Shown here: piece by piece, positions 9,420 to 19,242 of the stretch
Numbering within the stretch: position 1 is the stretch's first letter
How the letters are laid out: the number at the start of each line of letters is the position of its first letter
Assembly: GCA_035714085.1 (NCBI GenBank)
Contig: DASTMP010000180.1
Location: forward strand, 8,040-72,039
From: JAJVID01 sp035714085
GTDB taxonomy: Bacteria; Acidobacteriota; Blastocatellia; RBC074
DNA length: 64,000 bases
Direction of reading: 5' to 3'
The notes under the pieces: generated by a model
Seen by the model: the letters and a program-made list of their open reading frames with translations, nothing else
What the model was told of the DNA's origin: nothing
The model's database searches: none
Translations under genes and position numbers: made by a program

Positions 9420-10269
9420 ATTTGTAACATCCTAAAATTTTGACGCTCGTGGCGAATTCTCGCAGGTGAGCCATCGCGTTACGGACGCGAGGCTCGGTCT
9501 GTGCGCCGATGAAATCCAGGTAGAAGCTGTATTCCCAGGGGCGACCGATCAGCGGACGCGATTCGATCTTCACCAAATCAATATCGCGCAGCGCGAACAC
9601 AGCCATCGCGCGATAAAGCGATCCCATGCGGTTTTCGAGCGAGAACACGATCGATGTCTTGTCTGCGCCGGGCGGCGGCTCGTCGCAAGCGTCTTCACGC
9701 GCGAGCAGCAAAAATCGAGTGAAGTTCGCCTGGTCGTCTTCAATGCCGGGGACCAGGATCAGAGCGCCGTAAACTTCAGCCGCCGCCGCGCTGGCGATCG
9801 CCGCCGCCCCGGACTCACGACTCTCCATAATCATCTTGACGCTGCCCGCCGTGTCGTAAGCGGCGACCGGCCGAATCTCGGGTCGCCCGGTGAGGAACCT
9901 TCTACACTGCCCCAGCGCCACCGGATGCGAATAGACGCGCTTCACGTCGTCGAGTCTCGTTCCCGGCGCGGCGATCAGGTTATGAATGATTCGCAGATTG
10001 GTTTCGCCAACGATCCTCAGACTGTGTTTGAGCAGCAGGTCGTAATTTTGATGAACCGAACCGAAGAGCGAATTTTCGATCGGCGCCAGGCAATAATCGC
10101 TTGAACCGTCTTCGACCTCGGCGAACATCTTTTCAAAGGTTTCGCAAGGAATAAGCTCGACCTCGTGGCCGAGCAGTTTTCGCGCCGCCTCGCCACTGAA
10201 CGCTCCGGGTTCGCCTTGAAACGCGACGCGCGGGTTCGTAATCTCATTCGCTTCCTTTGTTCTAATCAT
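9382..10269 (-). CDS. pheA: Prephenate dehydratase
   Basis: About 295 residues. Converts prephenate to phenylpyruvate, committing flux to phenylalanine. The catalytic domain shows VAFQGEPGAFSGEAA, YCLAPIENSLFGSVHQNYDLL, and DDQANFTRFLLLARE (the TRF motif); it is followed by an ACT domain with the Phe-binding signatures GSLYRAMAVFA and KIESRPLIGRPWEYSFYLDF (ESRP). The ATG at 10269 is chosen because AGGAG stands 9 bases upstream; an in-frame TTG three codons earlier is too close to it. The last ~11 residues (VGNGEWGMGS) are not family sequence and come from a repeat arm. Expression is probably set by the leader attenuator just upstream. Confidence 0.95.
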   Translation of the reverse strand: MIRTKEANEITNPRVAFQGEPGAFSGEAARKLLGHEVELIPCETFEKMFAEVEDGSSDYCLAPIENSLFGSVHQNYDLLLKHSLRIVGETNLRIIHNLIAAPGTRLDDVKRVYSHPVALGQCRRFLTGRPEIRPVAAYDTAGSVKMIMESRESGAAAIASAAAAEVYGALILVPGIEDDQANFTRFLLLAREDACDEPPPGADKTSIVFSLENRMGSLYRAMAVFALRDIDLVKIESRPLIGRPWEYSFYLDFIGAQTEPRVRNAMAHLREFATSVKILGCYKSGVGNGEWGMGS

Positions 10270-10290
10270 TCGATACAACTCCTTAACAGA

Positions 10291-10314
10291 ACCGCGCGCG
10301 ATTGTTGCGCGGCT
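10291..10314 (-). promoter_or_regulatory. GC-rich hairpin before the pheA ribosome-binding site
   Basis: On the minus strand CCGCGC and GCGCGG pair across a 9-base loop, between the attenuator terminator and the pheA Shine-Dalgarno. It may shape access to the start; this is inference only. Confidence 0.35.
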
Positions 10315-10355
10315 AAATCAAAAGGCCCCTCACTCGATTTGAATGAGGGGCCTTT
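10314..10355 (-). terminator. Attenuator terminator of the pheA leader
   Basis: A perfect 12-base-pair stem: AAAGGCCCCTCA (10355-10344) with TGAGGGGCCTTT (10332-10321) on the minus strand, followed by T-GATTT. Its first arm (GGCCCCTC) can instead pair with GAGGGGCC inside the leader-peptide gene (10399-10406), and that segment in turn is complementary to GGCCTTTCTC (10469-10478). This gives the protector, antiterminator and terminator set of a classical amino-acid attenuator. Confidence 0.88.
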
Positions 10356-10380
10356 CTTCAGGCGCTCCGTTCGCTCTCGA

Positions 10381-10557
10381 TCAAGCCAACGAACTTATGG
10401 CCCCTCTCCCGTAGCTAAAGCCGCGGCTAAAGTAGAAATAAAATCCGAAGCTAAAGCCGAATATAAAAGAGAAAGGCCAAGCTGATCGGCGCGAAGCGCG
10501 CGCCAATCTATCGCAAGTCCGATTTATGATGAGCCTGTCGAGCAGATGTTTTGGCAT
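10381..10557 (-). CDS. pheL: Phenylalanine-rich leader peptide of the pheA-aroF operon
   Basis: A 58-residue open frame from ATG 10557 (or 61 residues from GTG 10566; neither has a good SD, and a shorter start cannot be excluded). Its C-terminal part reads WPFSFIFGFSFGFYFYF then SRGFSYG: nine Phe and three Tyr codons in about 24 positions. RNA segment 1 (GGCCTTTCTC) overlaps the first Phe codon and segment 2 (GAGAGGGGCC) lies 16 bases before the stop. Ribosome stalling at Phe codons would keep segment 1 from pairing with 2, freeing 2 to pair with the first terminator arm and letting transcription proceed. It lies between a strong promoter and a terminator ahead of pheA. The role is inferred; the sequence parts are directly visible. 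Confidence 0.8.
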   Translation of the reverse strand: MPKHLLDRLIINRTCDRLARASRRSAWPFSFIFGFSFGFYFYFSRGFSYGRGAISSLA

Positions 10558-10622
10558 AAGTTTCACCGCTGTTCGGCGGAAATCTTATGGGAAATTTGAT
10601 AAACAAGATTTATGACGCAGGC

Positions 10623-10651
10623 ATTATGGGCGAGGCCCTCTTGGTAGTCAA
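10623..10651 (-). promoter_or_regulatory. Sigma-70 type promoter of the pheL-pheA-aroF unit
   Basis: On the minus strand TTGACT (10651-10646), a 17-base spacer and CATAAT (10628-10623). Transcription would start near 10616, giving a leader RNA of about 300 bases to the attenuator terminator. It begins just after the stop of the preceding minus-strand gene. Confidence 0.75.
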
Positions 10652-10661
10652 GAAGATCAGT

Positions 10662-11300
10662 TCAATTGATCACTTTTCCGTCTTCCAGTGAAGCGGTTGG
10701 CGGGACAAAATGAAGATTGAGGTACGCTTTCAACTCCGCCGCCCATTCGCGCACGCCCTGGTAATCGATCTCCTGCCCAGTTTTCATATCCCCGGCCATG
10801 CCGACGGCGTCCAGGCCCAGTCGGTTGGCGATATAGAGCGCGCGAGACAAATGGAAACCCTGTGAAACCAGTACCGCCCGTTTGAGGCCGAAAACCTCTT
10901 TAGCGCGCAAGCAGGTCTCGTATGTCGAGCGCCCTGAGATGTCAACGACCACGTCTTTCGGCGCGATGGCGTGACTGATAAGATACTCGTACATCGCTTT
11001 CGGTTCGTTGTAACTTCGGTGGCGGGCGTCACCGGAGACGAGGATACGATCCACTTTGTGAGCGTTGTAAAGCTCTATCGCCGTTTTGACGCGGTCTGCG
11101 AGAATCGGTGAGAGATCGCCGTTGCTGTAAATGCTCGCGCCGAATACGACGGCCACGCGCGGCGCCGGCCAGTCGCGAGTGTCCAAACTGTTTATGTCAG
11201 TTATGATCCGGTCGTCGTACCCATGAACCTGGCCATGCACATAGAGCAAGCTCAGTGCGATAATCAGGAGCGCGACGATTAACAATCGATAGCGATTCAT
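10662..11300 (-). CDS. SanA/YdcF-like DUF218 membrane protein
   Basis: About 212 residues. One N-terminal membrane helix (LLIVALLIIALSLLYV) anchors a DUF218 domain with VAVVFGASIYSNGDLSPILADRV, ILVSGDARHRSYNEPKAM and AVLVSQGFHLSRALYIANRLG. SanA-type proteins affect envelope barrier function in enterobacteria; the biochemical activity of the domain is not settled. The ATG of MNRYRLL is preferred because it puts the helix at the N-terminus; a 20-residue extension is possible. It ends just before the pheA promoter on the same strand. Confidence 0.82.
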   Translation of the reverse strand: MNRYRLLIVALLIIALSLLYVHGQVHGYDDRIITDINSLDTRDWPAPRVAVVFGASIYSNGDLSPILADRVKTAIELYNAHKVDRILVSGDARHRSYNEPKAMYEYLISHAIAPKDVVVDISGRSTYETCLRAKEVFGLKRAVLVSQGFHLSRALYIANRLGLDAVGMAGDMKTGQEIDYQGVREWAAELKAYLNLHFVPPTASLEDGKVIN

Positions 11301-11417
11301 TGGCGCTCGTGCCCCCCAAAATCTTCCGGGCGACAATCTTTCGAGGGCACGTCTTATCAAACAATTTCGCGGGGGAAGCTGTCAAGCGCGCGGCCCCTCG
11401 CCTTGAAGCGGAGCTTG

Positions 11418-11426
11418 TGGTATAGT
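11418..11426 (+). promoter_or_regulatory. Possible extended -10 promoter for rpmB leader
   Basis: TGGTATAGT matches an extended -10 box (TGn plus TATAAT-like). No good -35 hexamer is found at normal distance. A start near 11433 would place the whole structured leader in the transcript. Confidence 0.45.
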
Positions 11427-11430
11427 CCCG

Positions 11431-11540
11431 CGCTTCGCAATAAGCTGGGAGCCCAGGCATCCTTAGCCTGCTGTGTTCCGGCAATGCCGGCTGACCAAAG
11501 GAAGCAGGCAATGACGGGCCGGCGCCCCAGCGATTTTTTG
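11431..11540 (+). promoter_or_regulatory. Structured RNA leader upstream of rpmB
   Basis: Several perfectly complementary segments nest: GCTGGG (11444-11449) with CCCAGC near 11526-11531; GCCTGCT (11466-11472) with AGCAGGC (11503-11509), 7 bp; and inside it CCGGC/GCCGG (11478-11482, 11486-11490). The outer 3' strand competes with a local GGGC/GCCC hairpin (within 11516-11528), and six T follow at 11534-11539, then the rpmB SD. This has the form of a terminator-controlled leader or a small RNA. I could not match it to a known riboswitch or r-protein leader. Confidence 0.55.
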
Positions 11541-11557
11541 AGGAGTATAGATCATTT

Positions 11558-11794
11558 ATGGCCAAGAAATGTCAGGTGACCGGCAAGAAACCGATGTTTG
11601 GTAACAATGTCTCACACGCCAACAATAAAACGAAACGCCGCTTCGATCCGAACTTGCAGTGGCATCGTTTCTGGGTTCCGGGCGAAGGCCGCTGGGTGCG
11701 ACTGCGCGTGACGCCTCGGGGGATCAAGACCATCGATAAGCTTGGAATCGAGAAGGTCCTCTCCGATATGCGCGCTCGCGGTGAGAAGGTCTAA
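11558..11794 (+). CDS. rpmB: 50S ribosomal protein L28
   Basis: 78 residues, full length. Component of the large ribosomal subunit. It begins MAKKCQVTGKKPMFGNNVSH with the typical NNKTKRRFDPNLQ segment and ends with the LRVTPRGIKTIDKLG pattern. SD GAGGAG precedes the ATG. Only one cysteine remains near the N-terminus, so this is not the zinc-ribbon CxxC form. It stands alone between genes on the other strand, with a structured leader upstream. Confidence 0.96.
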   Translation: MAKKCQVTGKKPMFGNNVSHANNKTKRRFDPNLQWHRFWVPGEGRWVRLRVTPRGIKTIDKLGIEKVLSDMRARGEKV

Positions 11795-11805
11795 CAGGAT
11801 CGCTC

Positions 11806-11832
11806 GCGGCGCTGTTGGCGCCGCTCTTGCTT
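11806..11832 (+). terminator. Weak terminator-like hairpin after rpmB
   Basis: A perfect 7-bp stem GCGGCGC/GCGCCGC with a 5-base loop is followed by TCTTGCTT. The T-tract is poor, so termination may be inefficient. Confidence 0.4.
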
Positions 11833-13168
11833 ACACGCGCGGCGCTGTTTGCGAAATGATGCGCCGCATCCTCGACACCATGGTGAGAAGGCGCGCGTCG
11901 TCGATAGATTCTCCCGCCAGAGTCATCTCCGCATCGCTCAAGGTCTGACGCAATTCAATCTCGGAAATCGGGAATCGGCGCCGGCGCGCGCGCGCGATGA
12001 TCTCATCCCTGGATGCGCGCGATGAAAGGCCGAGCCTGCGGCAAAGGCTGGCTTTGAATCGCGGGTAAATGTTCTCCAGCGCCAGTTCGTGCGCCCGAGC
12101 CGCCTGTTGCAAGTTGGCCATTGAGCCGACGAATTCCAGAGGAGAGTGGCGATCGACCTGAGGCAAAGGCAGAGGTCGGGCGAAACGCCGTCCGCAGGCG
12201 TAGATGATCAGTAGACTCAAGGCAAGCCCCTGTAGAAGCAACCATGGCGCGGGCGTGCCGCGAAAGTAATTGACCAGTGGATTGCCATCGTTATGATAGC
12301 CGTGGTGGAATTCGTCGAAAAGAATCCGGCGATCCGGCGCGCCCATCGAACCCAGGATGTTCATCGCCAGCGTCAGATTCCCTCCGCGGGCTATGCCGTT
12401 GTTGGCAACCACGTACGGATCGGAAAGAAAGATGACGCGCCCTGCGCCGTAGCTGAAGTCCGCGAGCGCCGCGCCGTCTTTGTCTCCAAGGTGAATTACC
12501 GGGGCGTAGAGAGTTGGCGCCGAATATTCTTCATCCTTGTCTTTTATGGCGCTCCGATCGGCGGGCGCCTCTGCGTCGCCTGCCGCATTAGCCCCCTCTG
12601 CGGCGCCTTTCCCATCTCGAGGATGAAAACTCAGTCGCGACGCTAAGTTGGAGAGCGCAAGGCCGCGAACCTTTCGTGTCAGTTCAGTCGGTTGCGCGAT
12701 TAATTGGTCACTATCTTCATAAATGAATTGCTCTGGCGTCGCGTCCCGCGCAGGCGATTTGTCAGGCGCTTTCGCGCGGATCGACGGGTCTCCGAACTGT
12801 TCAATGGGAACTCGGCTGATGATCAACGCTCGCCCGCCAGTCGAAATCCAACCTTGCAGCGCGCCGGTCTCATCATCGGAGATCGTCTGGCCGGATAAAA
12901 ACGGGCCGATGATGACCAGTATCGAGTCTTTGGCCTCGGCGTGAAGCTGCGAATAACGGCCTCTCCACCGCGCCACAGGCGTTCCCGATTCTTCGAGGAA
13001 CTGGTAGAACGCGCGCGTACCGGTCGGGCCTGAATTGTATGTGGAGCGATTCGGCTCGAACTCATTCTCTGAGGGCCGGTCGAACTTGATGTCGCCTGCC
13101 ACGCTCATCGCGATGAGCGCGAAGATCACGATGATTACCGTAATGGCGCTTGCAAAATAACGACGCAT
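11831..13168 (-). CDS. DUF4350-containing membrane protein
   Basis: 445 residues. N-terminal membrane helix (SAITVIIVIFALIAMSVAG), then a DUF4350 domain beginning with the STYNSGPTGTRAFYQFLEES pattern and containing LVIIGPFLSG and ALIISRVP, a low-complexity linker near residues 185-215, a second membrane segment (PWLLLQGLALSLLIIYACG) and a cytoplasmic tail. DUF4350 proteins commonly accompany MoxR ATPase and DUF4129/DUF58 genes; the molecular role is unknown. It starts 7 bases after the DUF4129 gene on the same strand, forming one operon. Confidence 0.82.
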   Translation of the reverse strand: MRRYFASAITVIIVIFALIAMSVAGDIKFDRPSENEFEPNRSTYNSGPTGTRAFYQFLEESGTPVARWRGRYSQLHAEAKDSILVIIGPFLSGQTISDDETGALQGWISTGGRALIISRVPIEQFGDPSIRAKAPDKSPARDATPEQFIYEDSDQLIAQPTELTRKVRGLALSNLASRLSFHPRDGKGAAEGANAAGDAEAPADRSAIKDKDEEYSAPTLYAPVIHLGDKDGAALADFSYGAGRVIFLSDPYVVANNGIARGGNLTLAMNILGSMGAPDRRILFDEFHHGYHNDGNPLVNYFRGTPAPWLLLQGLALSLLIIYACGRRFARPLPLPQVDRHSPLEFVGSMANLQQAARAHELALENIYPRFKASLCRRLGLSSRASRDEIIARARRRRFPISEIELRQTLSDAEMTLAGESIDDARLLTMVSRMRRIISQTAPRV

Positions 13169-13174
13169 GGATGT

Positions 13175-14212
13175 CTATTTGATCGCCTCCTGATAGAGCG
13201 TGACAAAGTTCTGGAACTCCTCTTCCGTGGCGCGCTCCTGTCCGTACCATGCGCGTTCGAAGGCAAGGGTCATGACGGAGAACGTGGGATATATCCGCTG
13301 CTCCGAGCGCATCGCGTCAAGGTAATCGCGATTTGTCTTCGAGCGGCCAAGGCGCAGCTTGCCGCGTTGGTCGAAGTCGCAAAGCAACGCGATATATGCC
13401 CGGCGGATCGCTTTACGATATTCGCCCTGTCGCGCCAGCTCGGAGGCCATCGCGAACAGATCGGCGGCTGTTGCGTCTTCCGCGATCTCCTCACCAAGAG
13501 CCTCCCGCGTCTCCGCTTCTTCCTCCGGCTTTGAGCGAGCCTGAAAACGTCGCGCGAGTTTCACCGCCCCGAAAATCAGAGCCGCCATAGCAATCAGAAA
13601 GATCAGCGTCCGTAATACCATGTACAATCCGCCGCCGCCCGTCCGTGGCGCGCGCGCGGAAGACCCGCCGAACAGTATTATCATCAGGCGAATAACGAGG
13701 TCCTCTATTCGCCCGATCCATCGAGCTATCATCGATTCACGCTTTTCAACAGGCTGGTATTCCGGGCGGGCGAGAATGTTGTCGATCCTGGCGCGCTGAT
13801 CCTGCAATGCCTGATCTTCCGCTGTTCGAGCCGCTTTTACGCTCTCTCGAAGTCTGGCCAGACGGGCCGAGATTTCGCCCAACATTGATAGGCGCCGTTC
13901 GGCGTCGCCTTCCGCATTCTTCACGATGTTATTCACTGCTTCGTGCAACCAGGCGTTGTTAACGCGGATGGTTTCGCCATTGAATTCAACCTCTTCGCCC
14001 GCGGGCAGCAGTCGCTCGACCTCGCCCATCATGGGCGCCAACTTCGAGGGAGGACTATTCCGTTCGCGCGCTTCATTCACGATCCGCTCCGCCTGGGCGA
14101 GCCGATCCGCGTAATCGCCGACGGTCGAGCGCCCCTGAACCGATACGGGCAGGGCGCATATAGAAAAGAGAAACGCGATTGCGAAATAGAATTGATTCAG
14201 CCGTGAGCGCAT
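13175..14212 (-). CDS. DUF4129-containing membrane protein
   Basis: About 345 residues from the ATG of MRSRLNQFYFA. A signal-type hydrophobic N-terminus is followed by a helical, probably coiled-coil periplasmic domain (ARLARLRESVKAARTAEDQ), a membrane helix (MVLRTLIFLIAMAALIFGAV) and a cytoplasmic DUF4129 domain with YRKAIRRAYIALLCDFDQ and FERAWYGQERATEEEFQNFV. Longer in-frame reading to 14740 runs through the neighbouring gene and is rejected. It is the middle gene of a three-gene membrane set; function unknown, often linked to MoxR-type complexes. Confidence 0.8.
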   Translation of the reverse strand: MRSRLNQFYFAIAFLFSICALPVSVQGRSTVGDYADRLAQAERIVNEARERNSPPSKLAPMMGEVERLLPAGEEVEFNGETIRVNNAWLHEAVNNIVKNAEGDAERRLSMLGEISARLARLRESVKAARTAEDQALQDQRARIDNILARPEYQPVEKRESMIARWIGRIEDLVIRLMIILFGGSSARAPRTGGGGLYMVLRTLIFLIAMAALIFGAVKLARRFQARSKPEEEAETREALGEEIAEDATAADLFAMASELARQGEYRKAIRRAYIALLCDFDQRGKLRLGRSKTNRDYLDAMRSEQRIYPTFSVMTLAFERAWYGQERATEEEFQNFVTLYQEAIK

Positions 14213-14236
14213 TTGAAATTGAAAACAAAAGCATAT

Positions 14237-14363
14237 CCCATTTTCCATTTGAGATATGACATTTGCCATTGCTCGGAAATCGCCCAATGTTCTTCGAGGA
14301 TTGAATCGAGATCGTCTTCCGCAATGACCAATATCAAATCTCAAATGACAAATGGAAAATGTA
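14237..14363. repeat. Palindromic tandem element (CATTTGnC type)
   Basis: Arm 14237-14275 contains TTTTCCATTTGAGATATGAC, and arm 14321-14363 contains the complement with TCAAATGACAAATGG. The unit is 8-9 bases, and the loop of about 45 bases is the largest of the simple copies. It separates the first and second genes of the DUF4129 operon. Confidence 0.7.
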
Positions 14364-14384
14364 ATTCTTCGTCCATTTCGTGAT

Positions 14385-15653
<1,269 letters not shown>

Positions 15654-15796
15654 GCCGAATGCTCCGATTCTAACCCGAGCGCATCTTACGCTATTTTGCG
15701 CGCGCTTGAAAAACATGAGCGCTCAGGTATAGAAATATCGTCGCGCCTTTTAAGAACGATTCTTCGCTTCAACAGATTCTTTACTGGAGACGCCTA

Positions 15797-16504
<708 letters not shown>

Positions 16505-16505
16505 G

Positions 16506-16590
16506 AAGATCGATAATGGACGATGGAGGATGGAGGATCAAGTGATAATGATCTTCCATCCTCCATCCCCGATCCTCAATCCTCAATTCT
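16506..16590. repeat. Palindromic tandem-heptamer element (GATGGAG type)
   Basis: GATGGAG-like units (16516-16540) face ATCCTCC/ATCCTCA units (16552-16588). It lies between two convergent genes and contains the stop codon of the minus-strand penicillin-binding protein. Confidence 0.8.
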
Positions 16591-17920
16591 TAACATTACT
16601 CGCCTTCGGCTCCGGGATTTCAGTTCCAGCGGCCGCAGGCGTTGTTACCTTATCTTTAAAGAAACGTGGAGAGATCTCCGCATAGATTCTGCCGGCGATC
16701 TCGGCGGCGCGGCGCCCGGCTTCGGTAGACCCGGTCGTGATGACAGTCACCACGACCCTCGGGTCATCGACGCTCGAAAACGATGTGAATAACCCGAGCT
16801 TATCGCTGGCGCCGGTGCAGGTACCGGTCTTGCCGGCCACCTGACCGAGTTGGTTATAAGCGAGTTTGGCAGTGCCGTAATTGACCGCGCCTGTCATCCC
16901 AGCCAGGAGCCTCTCGCGGTCTTCCGGCGCCATCACTATTTTGCGCTTCAATTCGGCGACGAAGGTCTCGGCGTCTTCGGCGTTGCGCGCGACGCGCGGG
17001 GTATAGAGATCGCCGCCGTTGGCGACCGCGGCGGTGAAGGCCGCGAGTTGGATCGCGGTCACGCCGAATCCGTCACCGTGGCTGCACATATGTCCGGTCT
17101 CCTGTTCACCCTCGTCGGGCAGGAACCCATCGCTTTCGCCCTTGTAGTTGATCCCGGTCCTCGATCCGAACCCGAAATCAGAGGCGTATTTCATCACGCG
17201 GTCGTAGCCCAACATTCGCCCTAAGACTTGAAAAACCGAGTTGTCCGAGTGAGCCACCGCGTCGGTCAGGTTCATGCTCTTGCGCGTCGAAACCCGTACA
17301 TCCTCGGCCGGGTCGAAGACGCCTTCGTGCAGCGCGGCCAATCCGACGATCATTTTGACGGTCGAGCAGGGTTTGACCGGCGAGCCGAGCGCCATCCGTT
17401 GGTTGACTACAGTGAAGACGCGGCCGTTGTTCGGATCCATCACAACCACTGTTCCCGAACGCCCCTGCAGAGCCTTCACGGCCGCGGCGCGAATCTCCGG
17501 GTCCTCTCCTAAGGCGTCGTCTTTCAGGATGTTGCCGGCCGTGATGTTTCGGAGCCCGGCGTCGCGCGCCCGGATCGCCCTAAGACGGGCCAGGTAGCGC
17601 GCGCGGGCTCGGCGGCGGCTCGAAGACGCCAGGGCTCGGCGTTCGGCGCGCGTCAATTTGCCTCGCTTACCCAGCGAGCTGACTTGCGACCGGCCCCGCG
17701 AACTCTTTTTGGCTGCGATTTTGGCGGAACGGACTGATGATTTACCGCGCTTGACGGCTACTTTGGACAAAGCCTTTCCCTTTTTAATGGATGTGGCTTT
17801 CTTCGCCGATGACTTTTTACGCTGTTGGGCATGCGCGGCGCCGCCAACAGACGTTCCCACGATAATTGTGAGGATGATAAAGAACGAAAGCGTCAGATAG
17901 ACGCGATGTCGCTTCCTCAT
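16583..17920 (-). CDS. Penicillin-binding protein (transpeptidase domain)
   Basis: 445 residues. A signal anchor (LTLSFFIILTIIVGTSVGG) precedes about 110 residues of Lys/Arg/Ala/Ser-rich sequence, then a beta-lactam-binding transpeptidase domain. Catalytic motifs: STVK (SxxK) near residue 186, SDN (SxN) near 224 and KTGT near 362. This enzyme would cross-link or trim peptidoglycan in the periplasm. It lacks the class B N-terminal dimerisation module, so it is a compact, FtsI-like or class-C-like form. The basic linker may bind teichoic-like polymers or glycan, but that is speculation. Confidence 0.87.
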   Translation of the reverse strand: MRKRHRVYLTLSFFIILTIIVGTSVGGAAHAQQRKKSSAKKATSIKKGKALSKVAVKRGKSSVRSAKIAAKKSSRGRSQVSSLGKRGKLTRAERRALASSSRRRARARYLARLRAIRARDAGLRNITAGNILKDDALGEDPEIRAAAVKALQGRSGTVVVMDPNNGRVFTVVNQRMALGSPVKPCSTVKMIVGLAALHEGVFDPAEDVRVSTRKSMNLTDAVAHSDNSVFQVLGRMLGYDRVMKYASDFGFGSRTGINYKGESDGFLPDEGEQETGHMCSHGDGFGVTAIQLAAFTAAVANGGDLYTPRVARNAEDAETFVAELKRKIVMAPEDRERLLAGMTGAVNYGTAKLAYNQLGQVAGKTGTCTGASDKLGLFTSFSSVDDPRVVVTVITTGSTEAGRRAAEIAGRIYAEISPRFFKDKVTTPAAAGTEIPEPKASNVKN

Positions 17921-18312
17921 ATCTTCAATCCCTTTATCCCTTTCCTTGGCCTAGATCCTATTTTCTTGGCGCTGTGTTGATATAAGGTTTGTGGCGTCAG
18001 CAGCCGATTTTTTTTTGCGGGCTTAAGGGGCGACTAGCGGCAACTGCGTCAGTAGCGCCAGAGCCTGTCCCAAGACCTCCATGAACGTTTGGAGCTTGAA
18101 TTAAACATCGGCTCGCCTATGCGCGACGCCGGGGGTTGACGCACGGCTGGAGTCTAGCAAAACTCTCTCGCCGTAACAACTGTAAGCCAACGGCGCCTGG
18201 AGGACTAAATCGAACTAAATCATCCGAACGCAGTCAAACCGGGGCGGCGTTATGTTATGCTTAGACCTAATTCCCGCAGAGTTTCATAATATTTTGACGC
18301 GAGGCTTTAAGC
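17921..18312. other. Intergenic region before cdaA
   Basis: It holds no gene. A possible promoter on the plus strand is TTGACG at 18136-18141 with AAAACT 17 bases further. A short run of nine T near 18007 is not preceded by a clear stem. Confidence 0.35.
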
Positions 18313-19242
18313 GTGCTCGAGTTGTGGTCACAAACAGTCTGGCCTTGGCAATTTGTCGGTATTAGAGATGTGATTGACGTCATCATCGTCGCCGTCCTGA
18401 TCTATGAACTGCTCAGGCTAGTGCACGGGACTCGCGCTGTCCAGATGGCAGTCGGTCTGGGGCTGGTCGGATTTCTATACGAGCTTTCGAGTTGGCTGGG
18501 ACTGTCTACGGTCCAGTGGGTCTTGCGCAACGCCGTGCTCTATCTGGGGTTCGCGGTCATCGTTCTTTTTCAGCACGAGATACGCGGCGCGCTGACGCAT
18601 CTAGGCGCCAACATCCGCATTCCCGGGGCAGGACGTGAGCGGGGCCGCAACCCGTTCGGGCAGGAATGGTATGACGAAGTGGTGCTCGCATCCACCACGC
18701 TGGCTTCGGAAAAGACCGGGGCGCTGATGGTCTTCGAGCGCGACGTCGGGTTGAAGACCTACATAGAGAGCGGGATCAGGCTCGACGCCAAGGTCAATTA
18801 TGACCTGCTCGTGACGATCTTCAACACGCACACGCCGCTGCACGACGGGGCGGTGATCATCAGCAACAACCGAGTCGCGGCGGCCTGCTGCTTTCTGCCA
18901 CTGACGCAAAACCCATTGATTTCGCGCGAACTCGGTACGCGCCACCGCGCCGCGATCGGCGTCACCGAAGACAGCGACGCGTTCGTCGTGGTCGTCTCGG
19001 AAGAGACCGGCGTAATCTCCTTCGCGAAAGAAGGGAGGCTGAAGAGGAACCTCGACGGTCCGAAGTTGCGCAGTCTGATTCAGCAGGCGATGGAGCCTTG
19101 GCGTAGCGACGCCGAGTCCGAGGAACTCGAAGCCGAAGAGCGCGAGCGAGAGCGTGAGATCAACGCCCTGGCCGGACCGCGCAGGCGCGAGGCTGCCCAC
19201 GCCTCCTCCGGGGAGAGCTTCAAGGAGGGAACCTCGGCATGA
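18313..19242 (+). CDS. cdaA: Diadenylate cyclase CdaA
   Basis: 309 residues from a GTG start. Makes cyclic di-AMP from two ATP at the membrane. Three N-terminal membrane helices (residues ~17-95) precede the DisA_N domain, whose catalytic motifs are DGA (HDGAVIISNN, near residue 177) and RHR (LGTRHRAAIG, near 209). A charged C-terminal tail of ~40 residues (EEREREREIN) follows. It overlaps the regulator gene by 4 bases (ATGA) and heads the conserved cdaA-cdaR-glmM operon, which links c-di-AMP to cell-wall precursor synthesis. Confidence 0.95.
   Translation: MLELWSQTVWPWQFVGIRDVIDVIIVAVLIYELLRLVHGTRAVQMAVGLGLVGFLYELSSWLGLSTVQWVLRNAVLYLGFAVIVLFQHEIRGALTHLGANIRIPGAGRERGRNPFGQEWYDEVVLASTTLASEKTGALMVFERDVGLKTYIESGIRLDAKVNYDLLVTIFNTHTPLHDGAVIISNNRVAAACCFLPLTQNPLISRELGTRHRAAIGVTEDSDAFVVVVSEETGVISFAKEGRLKRNLDGPKLRSLIQQAMEPWRSDAESEELEAEEREREREINALAGPRRREAAHASSGESFKEGTSA

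Noticed and set aside
10279..10660. T-box riboswitch upstream of pheA
   Set aside because: There is no T-box sequence or specifier stem; the Phe-codon run and alternative stems explain the terminator better.
11490..11515. Possible SRP (4.5S) RNA upstream of rpmB
   Set aside because: GGAAGCAGGC is similar to the SRP apex, but the flanking UCAGG/AGCAG loop and the GGAA tetraloop context are absent, and the segment folds better in a different way.
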